DNA of 64,000 nucleotides, taken from NCBI RefSeq assembly GCF_964204645.1, contig NC_134026.1, positions 27,794,650 to 27,858,649 of the forward strand, read 5' to 3'. The position numbers and the translations under genes are program-made. Below are positions 40,715-53,500 of the stretch, piece by piece; position 1 is the first letter of the stretch, and each line of letters opens with the position of its first letter. The notes beneath the pieces are model-generated. The model was not told the origin of the DNA. It did not search any database and was given only the letters and a program-made list of their open reading frames with translations. This DNA is from Tubulanus polymorphus. Taxonomy: Eukaryota; Nemertea; Palaeonemertea; Tubulaniformes; Tubulanidae.

Positions 40715-41307
40715 GATGCAGTCCGCAGCCAGTGCCAGTGCCAGTGGCAGTAGAGCGAGAGTGGGCGTACCTGCACACTACGGAGAACAATATTCGAAAT
40801 TCGGTACGCGAGATGTCCAGTGATTATCAATCACCACTACCAGGGTAAAACGTATCAACTGCAGTGTTAAGTACGCTCACCACGCCGATCATGCCGTATT
40901 AAAATGATACGGGATGTAATTTAGGCCGCGCCTGTGTGTAGGTCGACACGACAGAGACTAGAGAGCGGTACAAAATTACCGCCGCGTGGTGCCTTCCCGC
41001 CTTACACTCAGCGCCACCAGAGCGCAAAGCGCGATGAGAGGGTGGCCCCTTCCCCCAGTCAGACACAACTCTCACAGGTCTGTGCGTTTTGTTTACAAAT
41101 ACTTAACGCATTGGATGGTGATGATAAAATACTTTGATGAATCTCGTCCTACTCGACTGACTCGAGACGAGAGTGCGACTGTTTCCAGTGGCCATTTCCA
41201 CTGTGAAAGTGGACTTGCAGTTTTGAGAAAATGGGTGGCCATAGGAATTTTAAATGTTTATTGATTTATTTATTAAAACTTTTTACAAACAGAGTTCTCT
41301 CGTGAAT
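40715..41307. promoter_or_regulatory. Short divergent promoter
   Basis: Only 593 bp separate the LRR gene ATG (minus) from the ATG of the next gene (plus). The stretch is GC-richer than its surroundings and has CpG-containing words. No TATA box was noticed. A shared bidirectional promoter is inferred from spacing. Confidence 0.5.
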
Positions 41308-44300
41308 ATGGCGTCAGAATCCGATTGGCTTGTGTCAGAATCCGAAGTGGATGAATCTGTAATCGGCTCTCCACTCATTGGTTTAGTCAGGTAGGTAAGG
41401 CTTATCTAAAAAATAGACTGTGAATCTGAACGAACAAAAAAAGAACGAAATGTCGACACAGTTAGCCAATGGACTCTGTTTTAGAGTCCATGTTAGTCTC
41501 GCCACTGGAGCTCGATCTTGATGGCTTGCCTTGTTACAGATTATTAGAAACTAATGAAAAACAACTTGAAGTCCAGTCACCGGTCAGCGATGAAAATTCG
41601 CAAGAAATACCAATTATCGATGAAGAGTTCTTCGCCCAGACTTCAAAAACACCGATTCTACGGGTAAATAAACTTTGATTTTAAATACTCAATCAATGAG
41701 TGAAGAATGAGTGACGAGGATTAATTGATTGGTCGAAAAATGGGTGCAGGTCAACTGCGATGCAATCAAAAACTGCTGGCGAAAGAGACGATCGCAGATG
41801 ACCTGGTATCAGATCTTATTACCATAGAACTCAAATCAAATTGATTTGAGTTCTATGTTATTACTAAATAGATTTTTTAGTATCACTGGCCATGGCGTTG
41901 CCTTACACCATGAGGTGCTGCCGCTTTGCTGATCGTAAGCGGATTTTTCATACACTAATATGAACCAACTCTGGCAAGCAAAGGATTACCAGGGCACAGT
42001 GACTGCCAGAGCTAGCTCGTATTATGGCATATCGTATAGTGTATGAAAAACCCGCCAACGACGGGCATAGCGGCAGCACCTCACGCTGCGGTGAGCGGCA
42101 CCCGGGGCCTTTGTCATTTTTCGCGACGACGCGTTACGACTGTTCTTGTGAGACGCAAGAAAGTGGAATGAACTGAACTGGTTGTGGGATTGGGAGAGAC
42201 GATAGCATCGAATCGTAGAAAGTAGAAAATGTGCGACTAATTGTTGCAACTGGCGTCGCTGGCCGACGGGACTGTTTGGGTCGTCGCTGGCGGTCGCAAG
42301 TCACAAGCAATCGCTCCGTGTTGCAGGGCCTACCTAGCGCCCCACCTAATGACTCGCGTTTTAATTAATTTCAGAATTATAACACAGATGAAGATGATAG
42401 CGATGCCACACAATTGAGTTGTGAACTTTCAGCACCAGCTGTATACACCAACCGGGTGATCGAATCTGCATCGTGTCTTCAGTCGGATGAAAATCAGGAA
42501 ATTGAAGCGGATTATATCAGTAGATCTAATAGCGACTCGCAGTGTTCGGTTTCAATCTTAGTCGCTAACAAAAATAAGCCAACAAAAATGAAAGACCCCG
42601 CAGCGTCAACGGCAAATATAACGTGCAACGAATCCGCTGATAGATTACAAAATATTAGCTCCTTCTTAAATGAGGTTTTTGAGAATTCTGCTCGTCCAAG
42701 CGATTTCAGCAAAACAGAAATACATCACGATACGTGTAACAGAAAGAACGAAGATGTAGATGACGATTGTGTCATAGTAGATGATCGTATTACTGAGACG
42801 ATCTCTTCTCGTGTACTCTCTGATGGTAATAATAACCATACTCCTGCCTCGCACGAATCCGCCATCTCGACTGGTAAAGCTGACTCAAATCGTCAAATGT
42901 CGAATACTGTTTCCGATCGTTCACCTATTAGCTGCAAAATGATATCACCGAATACTATCCATAAAAAGCAAAACATTGTTACACAGAAAACAACCTGTGA
43001 TCAAAAGAGAAAACGTAAATGTCAGAAACCCGTCGCCAACAAGACTCCTAGAAATCAACAAATATCAAATACAGACACGGACGAATCCTCGTCAAGTGGA
43101 AGAAGTTCTGGTAGCAGTACTAGACAAGTTAAGCCGAACTCAAAGGTTAATAGAATTGAAATTATGAAATATTTTTCGATTGACGTTCTCTGTATTCAAA
43201 TACTTCATATTTAAGCTATACTCCGGCGGCAAACCATGGACTATGCAGAACTAAGAGTTTTACATGTCTTAATACATAAATTCCTATTTCTCACTTATTG
43301 TCAGAAAACGAACCCAAACGATATTATTGACGTGCCAGACGATACAAGTGACGAAGAAGAATTACACAAAATTAATCAGGTCAATAAAAATCAAATTAGA
43401 ATTCGATAAAGTTCAGACTAATCCAATGAATCCAGTAGGATGCGCATTCCCCTATCTCAAAGTAAAGAATCTGTGTCCCGATAGTAGCCTATAATAATTT
43501 TATGTTTTAGCGACATCAAAGCGAAATAAGTTGGATCAATAAGATCGAGAAGAAACAGATAGTGATCCTTGATCAATGCTCGTCTTCCACGCTGAATATT
43601 TTGGATCTCGGTAAAAAAATTCTTATTTGAATGTTTATTGAAATTCATGCAGATTGAGACGGCTTTGAGTTTGATATCATCTTCAAACCGAAAAATCTTA
43701 TGATCTACATCTTTAAAAGTTAGATAGAAAATCGCCTTCAAAAAAAAGTTTCTTGTGGATAACGGCGAACTTCGGTTGTTGTTATATAATTACCGTATAG
43801 ATATACGTATATATTCCAGACTCGATAGAAAAGGATATCAAAGAAATTCAACCGCTTTTGACTACTCTTCATCAAACGCATAAGAGAGAACAGACGATTC
43901 TGTCAAAAATGGCCAGTAGTCAAATAAACTTCAATAAATCTAAATCGAACAAAGAACAGTTTGATCTTTTGGCAAGTCGACATAAGAGATTAACAGAGAT
44001 CGTTACGAAACAGAAAGAATTGGTGGCAAAATATAAAGAAGCTTATGGTAATCGTGAAACGAAGAGTAACACCTAACCAATCTAAAATGCCTTCTCTTTA
44101 TTATTTTCCAATTATTTTTGCTAGCCTCGATCGCAAAGCAGGACACAGAAATTAAACGTGTCGAAGAGGCGCGACCAGATAAACCTCGGACACACGTTGA
44201 TCGTCGTGTTGACAAACCAGATGAAGTTGTGATTTTTAGTGAACGTGAACATCTTGTCCCAAGACCAAAGCAGATGAATCTGACAACTTCAAATCAATCA

Positions 44301-45306
44301 GAAAATAAGTATCTTGTTATCAAACCCGTTTCGAATGTTAACAGACCTATAGTACGCATAGTACAAGCACCTCAACAAATGTTTCTGCGGAATGCGCCAG
44401 CTACGGGTTTTCGCGCACCTAGAATTATTTCCAACCCAATGAACCCAGTTCAAATGATTCGTTATGAATACCCACCTTCAACAGCATCAACTGAATCTCT
44501 GCTCAGACAAGTTACACCTCGTGTGAACGAACAATTACAACACCTACGGAGCTTCGGGCAATACACATCTTCCAACATACGAACCCATCTCAATCTATCT
44601 ATTCCAATAAAGGTAGCGTGGCATTTGATATTTTCTCTTGGTAAAGTTTATAAACTAAGAATCTCGGATAATCATATGAAGACGTTGGTTTTTACTTTTC
44701 AGCAGACAATAAACAAGTCAAGTGAAGTCGGGATTGAAGACTCGTTCCAGTTAGTACAATATCGCTTTTAGTTCCTTTCTACAGTTTTAGTATTGTATCG
44801 CGTAGATGATATTCATCTGCTATTTGGATGATCTTCAAAACATGAAAGTAATGCATCTGTGGTGAACAACAAAGGCTTTTTGAAACTATCTGTGTGAAGT
44901 GTTTTTATCTATAATTGCATCTATTATGTATTTCAATGTCAATAGAAATTGCTTTTCATTGTATCATCATTGACTACGATGATGGCAATTCGGAAGTACA
45001 TTTACTGTGTGATGCCCATCTCAAAAGTTATAGGATGTCGCAATACGTACGAATCTGAAGCCAATGTGTCTGTTACTGTGTCTTTTATGTAACTTCAGAT
45101 CAGATGTCCGATTATGTGAACAGAATTTAGAAGTATCTTCATCCATCATCAGCGTAGCATCTTTACTTGATAAGTGTTGCATAAAACTTATCGATGACTT
45201 AGAACTTCTTCCTTCGACTCATTTACCAAACGACTTCTGGACAACAGAGAATTTTCAATCTATCGCATTACCCAATTCATTGACTAGTGATATTGATGTC
45301 TGGTAA
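41308..45306 (+). CDS. SIM- and coiled-coil-containing protein, unknown function
   Basis: Exons with consistent phases: 42375-43145, 43305-43379, 43511-43610, 43820-44047, 44125-44612, 44703-44749 and 45099-45306 (639 codons to the stop). They are preceded by an exon ending at 41663. A first exon is suggested by ATG 41308 (MASESDWLVSESEVDE) with a good GT at 41391, but that donor does not join the 41663 exon in frame. The start may instead be 41469 (MDSVLESM) or use a weaker donor. Acidic hydrophobic clusters DDDCVIVDD and NDIIDVPDDTSDEEE have the form of SUMO-interacting motifs. A basic Ser-rich stretch, then a coiled coil of about 75 residues (IEKDIKEIQPLL to ELVAKYKEAY) and a Pro/Asn-rich C-terminal part follow. 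A nuclear chromatin or SUMO-pathway role is inferred. The family was not recognised. Confidence 0.75.
41823..41857. repeat. Perfect 17-bp palindrome with 1-nt centre
   Basis: CATAGAACTCAAATCAA is followed after one A by its exact reverse complement. It lies in the intron after 41663, about 55 bp before a larger inverted repeat. Confidence 0.9.
41912..42082. mobile_element. Fold-back/MITE-like inverted repeat in intron
   Basis: The left arm starts GAGGTGCTGCCGCT and contains TTTTTCATACACTA and CTCTGGCA. The right arm carries the same blocks in inverted order and ends AGCGGCAGCACCTC. Similarity fades outwards to about 41890 and 42104. No transposase was seen. The element fills much of the first large intron of the gene. 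Confidence 0.7.
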
Positions 45307-47538
45307 TGTGAAACATTCTCCGAAAAAGTTGCGAAAGTGTTACTGTTTGTTTGATATTAAGCGAAATTTGTTTATGATTTTCTAATTATCTCAGTTGAAG
45401 TATTGAAATAAATTCATTATGTTACACAAGGAATAGTCCTTAATCCAGTTGGTTCCTTTTGGGAAAGCCAGATTATCAATGACAATCGAAAGAAATTTTA
45501 GTTATGTTTTGATTGGTCACCTCTAAACATCCTCAACTAAGTCACCAAGTTCAACCACACTAGTTGGATCCATGGAGAAAAAGGAAAGTATCAAGAAAAT
45601 ACAAGAAAAACACTTCAATAAGTTATATTTCAGTCCCTTTAATGTCTCAACATTCACTAAAAAAACAAAAGTTTAACATAAAAAAAGTTGGACAGCACTA
45701 TAACGAGCATAATTCTTTTCAAAGTCTTTAATTAGAAAGAATTTTCATGTAATTACCATGACAATTTTAGAAAAACTAAAAACAAAGAAAACCGTATAAC
45801 CATCATTTTTCGGTGACATCCAATAAAAAGTATTCTGGTTTTAATGTCAACTGATATGTCACTGGAGAAAACTTCAAGAAATCATTCATTTCAGCTTAGG
45901 GCTAAAAGCCATAATTAAAAGTTTCCTGATGTGAACTCTTACAGAAGATTTAAGATTAAGCTCTTCTTCTCAAGAGTTCTCTCTGAAAACTACTTTAAAG
46001 ACGACAAATTCTGCTGGATTTGAAAAATCTTTTACACTGCACATGTGTTGTATTCTATAAGCTGCTTAACTTGAGATTCGATGCTGTGTTCATCTAGTGG
46101 GTGGATATAGCCAGGCAATGGTACTTCACATTTAAGAGCCTGATTTAGCGGCTATTTGCTATTTGAGAATTTCAGCCATCCATCTTCATTTCAAAAGGTT
46201 TGATGGATCAACAAAACATGTTGCACTGAATTGGATCATAAGGCGCTTATAAATAAGACATTAAAGCTAGAAGATCATTAATGCTGGTGCATTTGTTCAT
46301 TTCAATGAAGACATTGCAGTTTAATATGAGTAACATCCAAAGAAACGTTCAGCAAATATATTATTATATAACAAATAATTCATAAATCAATTTTCAGGTG
46401 AAATAAATAAATACATAAATAAATAAATAAATATAACAATGTGACTAGCTTAGCTTTAAGTATTCAATTGGCAAGATATGAAATCATAATCATTTTTCTT
46501 CAACCTCAGACTTACAGTATAATGTATTCTACATAATATGTACAATCCATAATCAGTGTTTGGTGAGATATTTGATATTTATAGGATGTCCATACAGTAT
46601 GTGTACGTGGCCACTAATGAAATTTGTGGTATAGATATGGGAGCAATTTCTGAGCTAAAAATAGCATAATACAATGAATAAAAGTTCTTACAAACATCTT
46701 TTTCTGACAAGAAACCATTCTCAAAAATTCAGTATGATAATATGAGGACCTTGCATGCATACGATTTCTTCATGGTATGGCTGGGCCCCTATAGTAGCAC
46801 ATAGATGATAAATATACATGCTAATGTTCTAACTTCATGGAATGGCGAAAGTTTGAAGTATATTCTTTGATTGACACAAGTGCAACTGATGCTAATGAGC
46901 AATAAAATAGCCTTGATTTACAGTGTTGAAGTTGATAGCTTTTCTGGTAGTAATTCACCCAGTTTCAACTAAATCGTGGCAAGATATTTTTGTCCGAAAT
47001 AAAGCACAATTGACAAATCAATTGGTTATCGTGCATACAAATGGAAATCTTATGCCAGAAACGATTGGCACAATGACAAAACAGATGCGGTATTGAGTTT
47101 CACTCACAAACTTTATATTCACATTATCAAACAACTGAGGAGATCACTGAGTCTGAATATGATACGCCTATTTCAAACTTCATTCTTGATACATGTATCT
47201 GAACTGTAACTAGCAACGTCGCTTTATCGATTCCTCAATTTTGATAGTGTACGGCATGCACGGCGCCAGTCATTACATGACATTGCTTTTTCACCTACGC
47301 AAAATTTCAATCGTTTCTTTTCCACCACGAACTTAATTACGTTTTAAATCTCAGCACTGAAGAATAATTATCATGTAACGTATGGTTTTTATGTGCAGTT
47401 AAAAACACAAATGCACATAACGTGTTCACACACAGACACACGCGCTTATCGGAGATCATGAGACAATATTCAGTCTATTCCTCATCATTATGAAGAAGCT
47501 GAAGAACAATAGTTTCTAATTTCACAGATATTCAGTCA
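45307..47538. other. Spacer between convergent genes
   Basis: AT-rich. An (AAAT)n microsatellite-like run lies at 46401-46433. It should hold the 3' UTRs of both neighbours. No gene was recognised. Confidence 0.5.
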
Positions 47539-50500
47539 TTATTTTCTATAGCTGTCCGCGCTACTGATACTGGTTCGACTCCAACTACGGCGATTTTTCC
47601 CATGTCGTCTAGTCCTGGATCGTGATCGGCTGGGAGAATGGCTGGATGAGCTCGGTGATGTTGGCGGACTTGGACGATAATATGGAATTGGTCGCTTTCT
47701 TGCACTAGAAAGATGAGGTATAAAATTGAGTTATCATCAGTCAGCGCTGAACGATTGGTTTGATATATGTCGGGCATATGGATGGCGTGTACAACATAAC
47801 AAACAGTTTGTGTGCAAAATAAATGTATAGAAAGATGTGACTACATTTGAAATCTTCAGTCTGATAACTCCAAGATTGTATGCTTGTTCCTTAACCCCGC
47901 AAAACTTACCTTGATCTGAAATCAAAAATATCTTTAGATATACATATATACATGTACTGGGAATATAGTCCATTATGCAAAATATAAAGGATAGAACTTT
48001 AGCATGATCATCTCCCAAAAACTATATTAAAAAACCAACTGAAACAATACTTTGATAGCTTTGATACTGGAGAGTAGATTCTCACAAATGTTGGAGCGTT
48101 TGCACACGCTAAAATTGAAATTGTTCCCATCCAGTTAATGGTAGCGTGACGGAATAGCTTTCAGAGTGTCCTTCAGCTACATTATTTTATTTTCAATTCG
48201 ACGATAAATTTAACAGTGGAAAAGTTTTAATGATCGTTAATTACCCCAACAAACTAGAAGAAACTTCTCAAGTAGACGTACATTTATTTAAACATGAGAC
48301 TTAGCCACAGTCTTTCAGGCACGATTAAAAAAATTCACAATAAATATCTGCTTTGTCAATAACAATTAAAGAAACTACAAGTTTTCATATATTAAATGAG
48401 AAATTGATGAGAGAGGCAGACATTGCAATTGGTACAAGCAGTGATATTTGAACTGCTATATACAGTTACTCATTAGATCATGTTTTGAAAGGTTACAGAA
48501 ATCATTGATTCGTAAGTTTTGCCCCACAAGTTCGTTGACATTTGAAACCTTTTGAATTGGGTTAATAGTGGTTAAATATACAATAGGATATGATAGAACA
48601 GTGCTGTAGAGGCCGACCAAACACTTCATGAATTCAGAAACAACATGTTCTGTCATATTCATATAATTATTGATGTTACACAAATTTTCTAAGTAGCAAT
48701 CATATGGATATTCATCATTCATAAGTTGCAGCAATAGACAACTTATTACTGGTTAATCCAATGGGAGAAGCACATTTTTAATAAGTTCATGTAGTTTCAT
48801 TCTATTTGATTGGGGGCAGAAAACAATACAAGCCATAACTCTGAAGTAGTGTGTGAACAATAAGCAAGTTACAATAAATGCTTTGTAGGTATACAGACAT
48901 ACATTGTTAATTATTTCATACTAATGACAGTTTAGATTGGATAATGCACAGACATATATAGCATTCAAATTAATCAACACAGTATTATAAATACATATCA
49001 GTATGAACTGATGGCCACAATGCATGATTCAAACTGATACATTACCTATGCATATAAAAAGGTTATATTGAAGGCAGCCAATTAGGGCGAGTAATTTATT
49101 TTTCATGAAGGAAGGTTAATTAAAGTAACTCAACTGTACCATACCACGAGATGATACAGCATAGATTTCTGATTGAAACTTTGTTAGTGCACCTGAGATC
49201 CCGTAGATGAGTTAATCAAATGATATTGACGGTTAATCGAACAGAATTTTGGTTATTCAGGCAAAAAATGCAATAATTAGTATTCCTTATGATGGGGTTA
49301 GTATAATGAACTATTCAAATCATACCATATACCTGCAGTAACCTGATGAACGACTGGAATACTGGGTCCTTTAATATTGAAATGTGACATTTATATTAAA
49401 ACATAGGATAAAGATAAAAACAGCGTAAACTAGATTTGCTAAAATCTCCACCTCTAGTAGTGTAATTTTGATAGGACTAATTTCAAAAATTCTTTCTGTT
49501 ATTTAGCAAATCTAATTCATGAGATAAGCAATACAGCATGCAAAAATAAAACTGAAGGGAATGAATAAAGATGAAATAAAATCAGTGACAATCATACACC
49601 ATTAAACGACATATCTACGAATAAATATCATCAGCCCAGATATACAAAATCCCTTGTCAAGTAATTAATGTGCATCATTAATAACTGGTTTTGACTGAGA
49701 CATCCTTCGGTTTGTTTGACAATCAATATTTGAACAATAGTAATAATCGTTATTTGATTGCGAAATGGAACCACATCCTATTGACATCATTGGATTTTTT
49801 CTCCATTCAACCATTGCCAATAGTTGTAACACTTTTTGCGATGGCCGATCCATATTATACACATACATATAGCTATGGAATCCTAGGACATGACAAACAC
49901 GATATCGAGAATGAGAAATAATTGCATGACGTAGTTGAAATGGAATCTTACCTGGTAATTCTACGTTTATCTAAATGACTAGGTGAGCCTATTCGTCGTC
50001 GTATGGATGGACTTCGAGAGAAACTGGATCTTGAATGCGACCGAGATCGCGAGTAACTTGCGGATCGAGCCCTCGACCTTGACCTGTATTTCGAAATACA
50101 TTTTTCCATTATTCCAAATGCCTATTGCCAACATTATATTTATGAAATATACATATTAGAATATAGAATTCTGTGACTATCGCACAAAGAACTATGACAT
50201 GAGAAGAGATCATCACAAAGAATCTTGCAACTCTTTTTCTCAGTGATTTCTGCAAGAAGGGACTGAATATTTGCACAATCTGTTTATCATTCCTCACATA
50301 CCCTGTACACGAGTCTGTCAATAAGTGAAACGGATTAAGTGGCAAATATTGAATGCAAGACTGGGCTTTTAGAAGATTTTCAAGCGCAAAGAATTTAATA
50401 GTTTATAGACCGAAATGTAAGAGTTACCTTCTGTTTGGATAGGAAGATCGTGACTGTGATCGGGAATGTGATCGTTTACTAGTCAGTTTTGGTGATGTTT

Positions 50501-53500
50501 TAGCAGATGATACCAATCCATTTTGTTTCGTTGGGCTATTTGAGGCACTGTGAACTGTGAGATTTTTCGGAGAAGCTTTATATCTATAATTAGAAATAGT
50601 CATCAAATACCGATCAGTACAGGGAAGTGAATTAGTTGAAAGAAGATGTCAGAATTTCATCAAAATCAAGGACAAATAAAGCATTGTAGATTAATCTGTT
50701 TTGTTAATGACATTAATTTGTTGTTAGAGTAAAAGACAGGAAAGACATTGTCACTATCAATGAACAGCTTTGGCAGGTAATATCCAGAAAGTGATTAACC
50801 AGCCATTATTGCCACAAAGACTCAAAATTTTTTGATGTGCTATAGAGCAAAGTATTGCCATGTGATACAATTTCCATTGGGACATGGTACTAATGCGACG
50901 GTAAAGGTAATTCTTTCGAAGATACTTTTTTTGTCACCACGAATTTGTGCATAGCGGTAGCCGCTACCACAAGTGTCATAACACGCATAACATATATAAT
51001 TCAGTGTAAGCTTACCTAGCAGTAGGTGAAGCAGATGGTACTTCTGCTGGTAATTCTCGCAACCTGATGAAAAAGGAAATTTGTGTTTGTCATGGCTTTT
51101 GGAGAACTTGGCGTACAAGTTAAACACCTTTTAAATTTGTCTACCGACCTCTCTTTCAACTGGCTTGGACTAGCCGATTTCGTACAACTCAGTTTAACTT
51201 TACTCGAAGGCGAATGAGATGTACCTCGTCTTTTCGATGATTTTTTGCTCCTATGATATCGATCATCATCAGAACTGAAATGTAAAGAGTAAACATGAAA
51301 ATTGAGAGGATTGTTGATGCAATGCAAATTTATCAATAGTTTTGTTCGTCGGAAGAAATGGATTTTTGTCGACATGAACAATGTTACGCTCAAACTGAAT
51401 TTCATCTTACTATATCATATGCAAATCAATAAGGAATTTTAATATAATAGATAGTACAATGTAGTTTCTCGCGCTAAATAGCCCTCCTTATGTTTCTGAA
51501 ATGATCGGCTAAATGCAGCATTCACAGACTTTCATAGAACGTGCAGGAAATTAAAGGTGTTCTGTCAAGGCAAATGGTTATAATGAGACTGAGTATGAAT
51601 ATGTGTCATTAATGAAGTCACGGGACACCTAGGTATATACATGAATGCATCAAAGTTCTATCAGTCGTATGATAAGCTATCACCTACTCTAGCAAGCAAT
51701 TTCATAATGGTGAAGACGGAAGATTAGATTCGTTTTTTCAGATCATGCAATGACACAAGATTCTGTGTTTTGTGTTACTTGAACCTGGCTTTATCAGTAG
51801 GATTATACAATGGAGGATCGACTAGGCCAGCAGAGGGTATTAGAGATTCGCCATACTATACCTTTCATCGGATTCGGTTGAAGAGCTTTGATTTGAATCG
51901 GCTGATGAGCTGCGTGTCCGCTTTTTTTTCTTCTCCTTTGAACTTGATCTGCAAAAGATTAACAATAAAAACCCCTACAGGAAAATGCTACTGAACAGCG
52001 GTGGGTATCATTAATGAGACAAACCATTAGTAGCTTAACCAAAAACTGCACATGGATTATACAGATGTTGTCATGGGAACGTATGATTAAATTCATAAAT
52101 ACCCAGCAATATACATGAAAGGATTCGAATTCACATTAAAACTTTGACAAATGCTTTCAAATATTGAGCTATAATTGCCTCATTAGATTTGATCCCACAC
52201 AGAGCCTCCGCGTTGAAATGATTGTGAAGTACCTTAATTGTCGTCGAAATATGTAAATTAAAATCTAATCAGCTTTTTAGATTTAGACTGCAAGCAGTTT
52301 AATTCATATATCGTTCTATCATCACTTTTGAATATTTAATGCTTCCCAGGTTGATTTGAAAGACAAGTAACAAGATCCAGGATAAGAGATTTGCTGCAAA
52401 ATGTCAGGTAATCAACGAAACCATGCTCTTATCACATATTACAATTTTTCCAGTATTTACCAACGAGAATATGCACTTTTTTAAATGCAGGAACTCATTA
52501 CTAGGTATCAGTTACTTACTTCTTATGCTTTCGGCGTTCTTTCTTCTTCTTGTGCTTTCTTACCGGTGATTCTGATCTACAAAATAGATAGACAACAATG
52601 AGATTAATGCGCGCGGAGAATGATCGTCATTTCTAGATGAATATAAAAAACGCCTCAGTCCTGTATTAATAAGAAAACAGTGATAACACTACACCAAGGA
52701 GATAATAAACACCAACATGGAACATCTCCATTCTTAACTAAATCAATCAGACCTGTTATTGTTCAAATATATGTATATATTTATAGGACCAACCATTGGC
52801 AAATGGATGCAGGAAGATTATTGTTAAAAATCTTTAAAAGGTTTATATAAAAGGTTGATTATGAATTTTTCCCTATCTTCCTTATCTTTTAACTCAACTT
52901 TGGGATACTCTTCTTGGAATACTAGGAAAAATCTCAGATCTGAACAAGACCTCAGTATCTCAATTCATTATCAAAGATTCCACCGATTCACCCTAACTAT
53001 TGACAGATGTAACTCAAAATGGCATTTCTGCTGGTTTCTCGGCCATTCTTGGGGTTAAGTGATAAATACGGGACTTCTTCCATATAGATTAATGCCAACA
53101 ACAGTGGAACTACATGTATGTTGATTTCTGTTATATTCTATGTTACTGGAGCCTGGATCTGCACTCTATCAACTAATCACATCATTTTCGCCAGAATGGT
53201 TTCACTTATAGAAAACACCCAGTCATCGGAAAACATTCAGACAAAACAAATCAACAAATAGTTGATCGAAGAAAACAGATTTACGCGTTTTGCATCAAAA
53301 CAAGAATTAAACGGCTAGTGAACTCATGCTATGAATACAGAAACCTTTGAAGTTTGATCTGACATGTATTTTTTTTAAATTATAAGGGGGATGTTTGATG
53401 TTGATAAGCTTCTGAAACTTGCTCTCCCTTTCTCGAGGAAGGTTGCAGATATGAATTCATTATCCTCCGCTAGGCTGCTTTCATATCAATGCTCCATCAA

